From a virus: a DNA stretch of 22,044 nt. Shown one piece after another: positions 6,673 through 12,669 of this stretch (its first letter is position 1; each line of letters starts with the position of its first letter). Position numbers and translations under genes: made by a program. The notes under the pieces are model-generated. The model ran no database searches. It was not told where the DNA came from and saw only the letters and a program-made list of their open reading frames with translations. The stretch covers positions 1 to 22,044 of IMG/VR virus record IMGVR_UViG_3300007519_000090; one strand, written 5' to 3'.

Positions 6673-8709
6673 ATGGACAACCTGACGGCACAAAACGAGA
6701 ACCTGACGCTCGACTGGGCGCTACACTACGCCGCACACGGCTACCGAGTCATCCCGATCAAACCGCGAGAGAAACGACCACCGATGGCGTCGTGGCAAGA
6801 CGTCGCCACCACCGAAACAGGCACGATCACCGCATGGTGGAGAGGCAACTACACCGATCACGGGATCGGGATCGTCACAGGTACACTCGACGACGGCACA
6901 CGCTACTTCGTACTGGACATCGACGAACACGACCCCGCAGCCAGCGGCAAAGCCACCATCGACCGACTGGAACAGGAACATGGCACACTGCCCGACACCA
7001 TCACCGCACGGACAGGTAGCGGCGGCATCCACCGACTGTACCAACTAGCCGACCACCACCGCGACATCGGCAACGGCGCAGGCAGGCTACTAGGTGCGGG
7101 TATCGACGTGCGTGCCATCAACGCGCAGATCGTGGTCGCACCGACGACCCACCCGAACGGCAGGCTCTACGAGTGGGTAACCGATCACGCCATCGGGGAG
7201 ATCGACATGGCGACAGCACCCGACTGGCTCGTTTCTTTGCTGACCCCCGTCGATGTGCCACGGGAGATCTCTAGCGCAAAGGAAAGGCTCGGAGACACCA
7301 AGGAGATACCGTCGGACACCACCACCGACACCCGTGCGGGCACACGGTTCAACCGAGAGACAACATGGGATGACCTGCTCGCCGCCGACGGCTGGACACC
7401 ACACGGTGCGACAGGCGCAGGACACACATGGACTAGACCGAACAAACACCCACGTGACGGCGCGAGCGCCACCGTCAACTACAACGATAACGATCGACTG
7501 ACCGTGTTCACCACCAGCATCACCAACCTGCCAGCAGGTACATACGACCGATTCGGATATTGGACACAGACACGCCACAGCGGAGACTTCAGCGACGCCG
7601 CACGACAGTTGAACGCACACAGCGACCAACAGATCGACAGTTGGGTACGATCGATCCAAAACGACGCGCCACCACTGATCGCCACACCGACAGAACAAAC
7701 CGACACCGACCCACTTGGCACGTGGTACGTCGACTGGACATCGCTGTGGGATGACGACACACCACAAGGTGAATGGCTACTCGAACCAATACTGGCACGC
7801 GGTCGCGCCCACGCACTATACGCCAGCGCCAAAAGCGGTAAAAGCCTGCTGCTGCTTGAACTGGCTGCAGCGTTAGCGACAGGACGTGCCGTGCTCAACC
7901 AACCAGCACGCGACCCGATCCCCGTGCTATATGTCGACTACGAGATGACAGCAGCCGACATCCGCGACCGACTGGAAGCATTCGGCTACGACCGCACCAT
8001 CGACCTGACCAGCCTGCACTATGTGCTACTGCCGTCGATCGCAGGACTGGACACACCCGAAGGTGCGAAAACCGTCATCGCAGCAGTCAAACAAAAAAAC
8101 ATCCAACTCGTCGTGATCGACACCACCGCTAGGGCGGTCGAAGGAGAAGAAAACACCGCCGACACCTACCGCGCTTTCTACCGTTGGACAGGTGTCAACC
8201 TGAAAGCACTCGGCTGCACATGGATCAGGCTCGACCATGCAGGGAAAGACAAAGAACGTGGACAACGCGGTAGCAGCAGCAAAAACGACGACGTCGATTT
8301 AGTGTGGCGGTTCACCAAACGCAACACGACATCGATCCTGCTCGAAGCCACACATAAACGCATGAATTGGGTAACCGACAAGATCGAACTGGAACTGCGT
8401 GAACACGACGGCGTGCTCATGCACACGATCGTCGGCGGTGACCAAGTGAGCGAAGCCGCCACCCAACTCGCCGCACAACTCGACCGACTTGGCGCACCAG
8501 CCGATATCGCCAACCGTGTCGCACGCCAACTGTTGAAAGACAACGGGATCAAAGCCGCCAGCGACATCCTACGTTCGGCACTACGGCTACGCAAAACACG
8601 GATCGCAGGTGGCGCGGTCGAAGCATGGCTCGACACGATCGAAAAAACAACCACGACAAAAACCAGCACACTACCACAGCGGCTACCCTACAATGATGAC
8701 CTGTTCTAG
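6673..8709 (+). CDS. Primase-polymerase / RepA-like helicase fusion
   Basis: The 678-residue protein joins an N-terminal archaeo-eukaryotic primase/polymerase domain to a RecA-fold ATPase. The first part has YRVIPIKPREKRPPMASWQD, GIGIVTGT, the metal-binding LDID (81-84) and TGSGGIHRLY (about 114-123). The second has Walker A ASAKSGKS (about 382-389), YVDYEM (about 419) and Walker B LVVIDTT (about 477), plus a helicase-type DHAGKDKERGQRGSSSKNDD loop. It would prime and unwind DNA at the phage origin. A linker (about 200-350) separates the domains. The start follows AAGGACACC. The putative origin region lies immediately downstream, as expected for an initiator/helicase next to its site. Confidence 0.88.
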   Translation: MDNLTAQNENLTLDWALHYAAHGYRVIPIKPREKRPPMASWQDVATTETGTITAWWRGNYTDHGIGIVTGTLDDGTRYFVLDIDEHDPAASGKATIDRLEQEHGTLPDTITARTGSGGIHRLYQLADHHRDIGNGAGRLLGAGIDVRAINAQIVVAPTTHPNGRLYEWVTDHAIGEIDMATAPDWLVSLLTPVDVPREISSAKERLGDTKEIPSDTTTDTRAGTRFNRETTWDDLLAADGWTPHGATGAGHTWTRPNKHPRDGASATVNYNDNDRLTVFTTSITNLPAGTYDRFGYWTQTRHSGDFSDAARQLNAHSDQQIDSWVRSIQNDAPPLIATPTEQTDTDPLGTWYVDWTSLWDDDTPQGEWLLEPILARGRAHALYASAKSGKSLLLLELAAALATGRAVLNQPARDPIPVLYVDYEMTAADIRDRLEAFGYDRTIDLTSLHYVLLPSIAGLDTPEGAKTVIAAVKQKNIQLVVIDTTARAVEGEENTADTYRAFYRWTGVNLKALGCTWIRLDHAGKDKERGQRGSSSKNDDVDLVWRFTKRNTTSILLEATHKRMNWVTDKIELELREHDGVLMHTIVGGDQVSEAATQLAAQLDRLGAPADIANRVARQLLKDNGIKAASDILRSALRLRKTRIAGGAVEAWLDTIEKTTTTKTSTLPQRLPYNDDLF

Positions 8710-8720
8710 GTCGCGACTGG

Positions 8721-8759
8721 CGACGTCGATAGTCTCTACACGCAAGATGGTCGACGTCG
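8721..8759. repeat. Two copies of palindrome CGACGTCG
   Basis: CGACGTCG occurs at 8721-8728 and 8752-8759, 31 bp start to start, about three helical turns. It could be a dimeric protein's operator just after the helicase gene. The same octamer also appears inside the post-capsid hairpin near 17830. Confidence 0.35.
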
Positions 8760-8803
8760 GTTGCTGCGACGGCAGGACAGACCACCTTGATGGCTGGTGC
8801 ACA

Positions 8804-9000
8804 CGGCACACTGGCGAAGCACATCGGCACGGTGTCGATATAGGTCGGCACACGATCCTGTCGGAGACCCGTGTGCCGAGCACATTAACAACTCGGCACG
8901 CTGCGCGGCACGACGGCACAAAATCGGCACAACCGCGACACGGCGCGGCGGCACGCACAACGGCACAAATAACACAGACAGACACAATGCCAGTGTGCCG
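8804..9000. repeat. Iteron-like cluster of CGGCAC repeats
   Basis: Eleven copies of CGGCAC lie within 197 bp. Direct copies start at 8804, 8825, 8846, 8894, 8906, 8914, 8925, 8949 and 8961; inverted copies (GTGCCG) start at 8873 and 8995. Most are followed by A or G. The first three are spaced exactly 21 bp; the inverted copy at 8873 is 21 bp before 8894; later ones are 8-12 or 24 bp apart. Phasing near multiples of one helical turn suggests cooperative binding of a replication initiator or repressor. Confidence 0.65.
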
Positions 9001-9006
9001 CTCGGC

Positions 9007-9026
9007 GCGGGTAACTAGTTACCCGC
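9007..9026. repeat. 20-bp perfect palindrome
   Basis: GCGGGTAACTAGTTACCCGC is a perfect two-fold palindrome just after the repeat cluster and about 110 bp before the -35 at 9135. It could be a dimer operator or part of an origin structure. Confidence 0.6.
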
Positions 9027-9063
9027 CGACGACACGCATCCACCGACGGGGCAACAGGGAGAT

Positions 9064-9087
9064 CCCCGCCAAAACCCCCCGACCCCC
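9064..9087 (-). other. C-rich tract (G-rich on minus strand)
   Basis: The + strand reads CCCC, CCCCCC and CCCCC runs at 9064-9067, 9075-9080 and 9083-9087. The minus strand therefore has three long G runs, one short of a classical four-run quadruplex unless two-tetrad layers or a run further away take part. Confidence 0.35.
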
Positions 9088-9134
9088 GTCAGACCGCGTC
9101 CGTACGGGCTTCTGTGGTCAGGTTGTGGGAATAC

Positions 9135-9164
9135 TTGACAAATGATACACTGGTGTGGTAAGAT
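9135..9164 (+). promoter_or_regulatory. Strong promoter, TTGACA-18-TAAGAT with TGG
   Basis: TTGACA (9135-9140) is followed by an 18-bp spacer and TAAGAT (9159-9164) with TGG directly upstream (extended -10). This is the best housekeeping-type promoter in the window. It would drive the small-gene run starting at 9210, giving a leader of about 40 nt. Confidence 0.75.
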
Positions 9165-9209
9165 AAAAGGGCAAGCAAGGACACCACCACTAGAACAAGG
9201 AGACAGGAC

Positions 9210-9746
9210 ATGAAAAAAGCAGACATCGCAAAGATCCTAGAGACAGACCCACAGACGATCTTCGCCAAGACAGAGCACGGCTACAACAGTTGGGAGACGC
9301 TATTCGTCATCAACGGCATCACCAGCAACCGTGAGGGTCAGACACAAGTCAACATCACCTACCTTCACACCAACAGCGAGAAGCAGTTGTTCGTGCCAGC
9401 CAAAGACAGCCAGAACAATGGCATCGGCAGGCTAATGATCAACCAAGTCGCCACAGTCTACACAACGACAATGGTCGAGGCACAAGAGAGGCGTGACGAG
9501 CAGACAGCACGCCGCGAGCGCAGCAATTACAACGCAGCGATCCAAGCAGAAGCCAAGAAAGTGCGGATCGCCGCCGAGATCACAGCCAACGACGCGACCC
9601 GCATCGCGCTCTACGCGTTGCTCGGCGGTTCACACGCGTCGAACTCAGCCGATGGCTTCAGCCTGACAGTGGATTACTTCACTGGTGCGATGAAGTTGGT
9701 CATGTCAGCCGCAGCAGCCGCCGCGCTCACCGAGCGCCTAGCCTAA
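9210..9746 (+). CDS. Hypothetical early protein
   Basis: A 178-residue protein and the first gene after the strong promoter, with ACAAGGAGACAGGAC before ATG. The N-terminus (MKKADIAKILETDPQTIF) is followed by a probable beta-rich part (about 30-80), then a long charged helix (MVEAQERRDEQTARRERSNY, then AAIQAEAKKVRIAAEIT) that may form a coiled coil, and an Ala-rich end. No known family recognised. Being first in the transcript next to the origin candidate, it could act early in takeover or at the origin; this is inference from position only. Confidence 0.65.
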   Translation: MKKADIAKILETDPQTIFAKTEHGYNSWETLFVINGITSNREGQTQVNITYLHTNSEKQLFVPAKDSQNNGIGRLMINQVATVYTTTMVEAQERRDEQTARRERSNYNAAIQAEAKKVRIAAEITANDATRIALYALLGGSHASNSADGFSLTVDYFTGAMKLVMSAAAAAALTERLA

Positions 9747-9775
9747 CCACAACCAAGAGCAAAGGACACAACGAC

Positions 9776-9934
9776 ATGACCAAGCCAAAGAACAAGACAC
9801 AACTGAAAAGAGAATTGCAAGCCGCGCTCGACGCGTGGAATGCCATCGACCCGACAACAAACCCGCGAGGATATGAGCGTGCCTATGGCATGTGGTTTGA
9901 TGCCGATCAAGCCTTGGCTGAGGTGACACGATGA
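9776..9934 (+). CDS. 52-residue hypothetical protein
   Basis: A small gene preceded by AAAGGACACAACGAC and ending in an ATGA overlap with the next gene. The protein (basic MTKPKNKTQLKRELQAALDA start, then YERAYGMWFDADQALAEVTR) is helical. It belongs to the run of small early genes. Function unknown. Confidence 0.5.
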   Translation: MTKPKNKTQLKRELQAALDAWNAIDPTTNPRGYERAYGMWFDADQALAEVTR

Positions 9935-10233
9935 CCATCGACACCGCAAGACTGGAAGCACTGAAGAGTGCATACATGACCGTGCGCCAGCAGACACCAA
10001 CAAGCAGCAAAGTGTACATCTACGACGGCGACACCATGATCCTAGTCGGTAAACTCACTGGCGGTCTGCGCGGCGCACAATGGACAGCGCACGACCTAGT
10101 CAAACAAGCCGATGGCACTCACATCACCACGATCAAAGTCAAAGTCGAGAGCAGGAAAGAGGGAATCAGCAGGATCAAGGGCTGGGCAGTCATGACACTA
10201 ATCAACACACCACAACAAGGAGACAGCAAATGA
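9931..10233 (+). CDS. Hypothetical protein
   Basis: A 100-residue protein starting at an ATGA overlap. A short helical N-terminus (TARLEALKSAYMTVRQQ) is followed by alternating beta-type segments (KVYIYDGDTMILVGKLTG, ITTIKVKVES, IKGWAVMTLI). The C-terminal coding end contains the ACAAGGAGACAGC ribosome-binding sequence of the next gene. No family recognised. Confidence 0.55.
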   Translation: MTIDTARLEALKSAYMTVRQQTPTSSKVYIYDGDTMILVGKLTGGLRGAQWTAHDLVKQADGTHITTIKVKVESRKEGISRIKGWAVMTLINTPQQGDSK

Positions 10234-10499
10234 GCACACCAGCAGGCAAAGACAGAGACAGACGTCGAGCGATCATCAACAAACGGCACGACGACGAGGT
10301 AGCCACAGCGAAAACCGACTACTTCACCGCGAAGAAACTGGCGAGGTCGATCTTCGACGAAGTGACAGCACCAGCACGGGCAGCGCACACCGTCAGTCAG
10401 GAGTTCGCACTGCGGACTTACCACTTCAAATCGCAGTTCGCACGGGAGATCCGACTTGAACAACTGGCGATCATCGACCGCGAAGACACACCCGCATGA
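10230..10499 (+). CDS. Charged helical hypothetical protein
   Basis: An 89-residue protein beginning MSTPAGKDRDRRRAIINKRH. The ATGA overlap and AAGGAGACAGCAA fix the start; the upstream in-frame extension is a shadow of the previous gene. It is rich in Arg, Lys, Glu and Asp with likely long helices. Function unknown. Confidence 0.55.
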   Translation: MSTPAGKDRDRRRAIINKRHDDEVATAKTDYFTAKKLARSIFDEVTAPARAAHTVSQEFALRTYHFKSQFAREIRLEQLAIIDREDTPA

Positions 10500-10645
10500 G
10501 ACACGCCGAGGGCACGACACCTGAACAGCATGAAACCAACCCGAATCGCGGATGCACCTGTCACGGTTCACACACTGGACACACCGACTGTGCATGGTGC
10601 GTGTGGGAAGATGAAACCGCCGAACGTGAAGGTACGTTCGAATGA
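10496..10645 (+). CDS. 49-residue zinc-knuckle-like protein
   Basis: A small gene with ATGA overlaps on both sides. The protein carries GCTCHGSHTGHTDCAWC (about 19-35), a C-x-C-H...H-x2-C-x2-C cluster likely to bind zinc. Small proteins with this type of motif are frequent in actinophages. Role unknown. Confidence 0.5.
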   Translation: MRHAEGTTPEQHETNPNRGCTCHGSHTGHTDCAWCVWEDETAEREGTFE

Positions 10646-10836
10646 GAGTAGTCGACCGCCGACGCTGGGCAGCAGCGCAACTGAACCTAGCCACCATCGT
10701 GTGGCTAGGTTGTGGTGTGTGGTGGGCATGGGTTGTCGGCGCAGGCGGCAACCCGTTAGGCAACCCGATCATCGTCGCACTGGCAACCCTATCTAGTGCG
10801 CACCTGTTGCGTGTACTGGTGACCTTGACACGCTAG
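10642..10836 (+). CDS. Small two-helix membrane protein, holin candidate
   Basis: A 64-residue protein with a basic start (MRVVDRRRW) and two hydrophobic segments (about 12-33, LNLATIVWLGCGVWWAWVVG; about 41-62, NPIIVALATLSSAHLLRVLV). It overlaps the previous gene by ATGA and lies 66 nt before the secreted lysozyme-like gene. Size, topology and neighbour fit a holin or pinholin, but small membrane proteins are common in phages, so this is inference. Confidence 0.5.
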   Translation: MRVVDRRRWAAAQLNLATIVWLGCGVWWAWVVGAGGNPLGNPIIVALATLSSAHLLRVLVTLTR

Positions 10837-10902
10837 ACTGGTCGCACCTTAACCGACTACCGCGCTGCAGGCACTGCCCAGCCGAACGAAAAGGAAACCC
10901 CG

Positions 10903-11439
10903 ATGAGAACAGCAAAAATTGCTATAGCCGCGATCCTGACAGCAGTGTTGGTGTTGGTGGCACAAGTGAAAGCACAACCAGTCGCCGCACCGATCCAACA
11001 CCGACCGATCACAACGACAGCAGCACCAACCACGACCACCACCACCACGCTGCCACCGATCATGTTCAGACACGGCGACGTCACATGGCTCGAACCGCTC
11101 GCACTGGAAGCAGGCTGGATGCTCGACCAAATCCCACGACTGGCACACATCATCCTACGCGAGAGCGGCGGCTGTCCACGTCGGATCGGCGGCTCGGTCG
11201 TCGACAAAAACTGCAACTTCATCAAGATGTCAACGATGACACACCCAAGCGACAGCGGACTGTTACAGATCAACGGTGTCCACTGGAAGAAAGACCACGC
11301 CCAATACGCAGGGCTGGTCTGCAAACGGATGAAGATCTGCACACAAGAGCCGCTGCTCGACGCACTCACCAATTTGCGTGCAGGTCGTCTACTGTTCGAC
11401 GTCGCAGGCTGGTCGCCTTGGGATGTGGCAAGACCGTAA
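10903..11439 (+). CDS. Secreted lysozyme/transglycosylase-like protein
   Basis: The 178-residue protein starts behind AAAAGGAAA. A signal peptide spans about 1-25 (hydrophobic IAIAAILTAVLVLVA, VKA-Q cleavage candidate), followed by a Thr/Pro-rich linker. The domain from about 60 has LRESGG with candidate catalytic Glu87, SDSGLLQINGVHW (about 116-128) and AGWSPWDV at the end, the pattern of lytic transglycosylase/lysozyme-like phage proteins. It would cleave peptidoglycan outside the membrane. As the only lytic-domain gene in the window it may be the endolysin, exported by Sec; a virion-associated wall-entry role is the alternative. Confidence 0.75.
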   Translation: MRTAKIAIAAILTAVLVLVAQVKAQPVAAPIQHRPITTTAAPTTTTTTTLPPIMFRHGDVTWLEPLALEAGWMLDQIPRLAHIILRESGGCPRRIGGSVVDKNCNFIKMSTMTHPSDSGLLQINGVHWKKDHAQYAGLVCKRMKICTQEPLLDALTNLRAGRLLFDVAGWSPWDVARP

Positions 11440-11450
11440 CGGTGTGGATA

Positions 11451-11459
11451 TGGTAGGAT
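11451..11459 (+). promoter_or_regulatory. Possible extended -10 (TGG-TAGGAT), leaderless spacing
   Basis: TAGGAT (11454-11459) with TGG before it lies 6 nt ahead of ATG 11466. The gene has no other initiation signal. About 10 bp upstream is the small palindrome ACCGTAACGGT (11433-11443), roughly where a -35 or operator would sit. Confidence 0.4.
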
Positions 11460-11465
11460 AGGCGG

Positions 11466-11612
11466 ATGGCAGACACTACTACCCTAAGACCGTGCGGAAC
11501 TTACGCCGCCGCACGCCGTCACCAACGCAAAAAAGAACCATCGTGCGACCCGTGTAAGGCAGCGATGGCAGCACGCCAACGGGCATTTTGGCACAAACGC
11601 AAAACAGCGTGA
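11466..11612 (+). CDS. 48-residue Cys-containing actinophage protein
   Basis: A small protein containing RPCGTYAAARRHQRKKEPSC and then DPCKAAMAARQ. The CGTYAA...RH.R...E..C..C.AA pattern recurs in small actinophage proteins near lysis or packaging genes and may bind zinc. It starts next to a -10-like box without a Shine-Dalgarno and overlaps the HNH gene by TGATG. Function unknown; it may help the HNH or packaging proteins. Confidence 0.55.
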   Translation: MADTTTLRPCGTYAAARRHQRKKEPSCDPCKAAMAARQRAFWHKRKTA

Positions 11613-11923
11613 TGAACGCGATCCAGCGACCGTGTGTCGACTGCCGCCGACTGACCACAGAGATCACACGGTGTGTGACATGCACCAGCACCAAGAACCG
11701 CGTACGCAACGCACGACGCGCCCACTACGCAGGCGGCTACCGTAAACTGGCAGCAGAAGTGCGCGCCACCGCGACGATCTGCTGGTTGTGTGGCGAAGCG
11801 GCACGTGCAAATGATCCTTGGACGGCAGACCATGTCCAGCAGTCACAACCCGATTCGCCGTTGGTCGCTGCTCATCGCAGTTGCAATTCGCGTCGCGGTG
11901 CAACGCATCGCATCCGACCATGA
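11612..11923 (+). CDS. HNH endonuclease
   Basis: The 103-residue protein has two N-terminal C-x2-C pairs (CVDC at about 8-11, CVTC at about 21-24), then CWLCGE, a DPWTADHV block with the catalytic His and SPLVAAHRSCNSRRG, the HNH core on a treble-clef zinc scaffold. Such proteins beside terminase genes are part of the packaging machinery in many cos phages, where they help cut the genome end. Here the terminase genes follow after a 204-bp gap. The start is chosen at the TGATG junction; an in-frame upstream codon would intrude into the previous gene. Confidence 0.8.
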   Translation: MNAIQRPCVDCRRLTTEITRCVTCTSTKNRVRNARRAHYAGGYRKLAAEVRATATICWLCGEAARANDPWTADHVQQSQPDSPLVAAHRSCNSRRGATHRIRP

Positions 11924-12127
11924 GAGGTATTCTTTTCTGCCGATGGACATATCTAAGAACCCTTGTGCAGGCTTTCTTTCATATCCTTGGGGATCGGCTA
12001 CCGTCTAGACACGTGTCCGATGTGGTTTCCTTGCCCTTTCCGAGGCTTTCCCTTGCATCGCGGGCGTGGTCAGGCTATGTCGGTGGGTCTGTGTTTTGTG
12101 GCGCAAGGGAAGGCACACGGGTGCGCC
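11924..12127. other. Non-coding gap before terminase, candidate packaging site or genome end
   Basis: No good gene lies here. The + strand has pyrimidine-rich patches (CTTTCTTTC near 11972, TTTCCTTGCCCTTTCC near 12026-12041, CTTTCCCTTGC near 12046-12056). AGGCTTTC occurs twice. Two palindromes overlap: GTCTAGAC (12003-12010) and GACACGTGTC (12008-12017). It also marks the change from A/C-rich to G/T-rich + strand. No consensus promoter is clear, though the late operon needs one nearby. Confidence 0.45.
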
Positions 12128-12667
12128 ATGCCGACTGCTAGAACTGGTACGGGTCGCGGGGCGAAGTCGCAGCCGATCGAGTTGCAGCGGGCGCGGGGGA
12201 ATCCGAACCACAAGAAACTGCCGCCAGCGCCGATGCCCGATTCACCGAATGCGGTTATTGTCTATGCTGGCGATATCCCGCCGACACCTGAGTGGTGCGA
12301 TGAGCATGGTGCACGTTTGTGGGTGCAGTTGTGGAATGCGGGTAGCCGATACCTGTCGAAAGGACATGATCTGCTGATGATGGAGTTGCTTGTGGAGAAG
12401 TTGCAGACGAGCCAGTTGTTGCGTGCGTGGCTTGGCACAGATGTGCGTAACCGTTGGTACACGACTGCGAATGGGCAGACGGTGTCGCATCCTGCGGTGA
12501 AGCAACTTGAAAATGCCGATGGGCAGATCACGGCGTGGTTGGTTTTGCTTGGTTTCCCTGTCAGTGAGCGGGCGCGGCTTGGTTTGTTCGAGGTGAGGGT
12601 CGCGGATGAACTCGATTCATATCGCCAACGTAGCGATGCACGTGCCGCTAAAGACAGCAAGAAGTAG
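12128..12667 (+). CDS. Terminase small subunit (P27-like)
   Basis: A 179-residue protein. The start ATG 12128 (MPTARTGTGRGAKSQP) is preferred over upstream TTG or ATG codons because the P27-type pattern RARGNPNHKKLP follows at about 20-31 and because AAGGGAAGG lies upstream. The middle is helical (WVQLWNAGSRYLSKGHDLLM) and the C-terminus basic. The small terminase recognises phage DNA and recruits the large subunit. Placement 2 nt before the large terminase and after an HNH gene supports this. Confidence 0.8.
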   Translation: MPTARTGTGRGAKSQPIELQRARGNPNHKKLPPAPMPDSPNAVIVYAGDIPPTPEWCDEHGARLWVQLWNAGSRYLSKGHDLLMMELLVEKLQTSQLLRAWLGTDVRNRWYTTANGQTVSHPAVKQLENADGQITAWLVLLGFPVSERARLGLFEVRVADELDSYRQRSDARAAKDSKK

Positions 12668-12669
12668 CC

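Larger units (their letters stand above)
8710..9209. other. 500-bp gene-free region, candidate replication origin
   Basis: No convincing gene lies here in either direction; the open frames across it are low-complexity. It holds two copies of CGACGTCG, a cluster of CGGCAC repeats, a 20-bp palindrome, a C-rich tract and a strong promoter, each listed separately. Position next to the primase-helicase and the repeat density support an origin or a major regulatory hub. No tRNA-like T-loop sequence was found. Confidence 0.6.

Noticed and set aside
7090-7767. 225-residue minus-strand open frame inside the primase-helicase
   Set aside because: Antisense shadow caused by biased codon use; composition is not protein-like and no ribosome-binding site is seen.
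8804-9000. CRISPR-like array
   Set aside because: The repeats are only 6-7 bp with irregular spacers of 2-20 bp and both orientations, so they fit iterons or operators, not CRISPR.
8609-9145. 178-residue + strand open frame across the origin candidate
   Set aside because: It begins inside the primase-helicase in another frame, is Thr/Arg/His-rich and consists of translated CGGCAC repeats.
11963-12127. N-terminal extension of the small terminase from TTG 11963
   Set aside because: No good ribosome-binding site, the extra residues are Cys/Gly-rich without family pattern, and composition there is non-coding-like.
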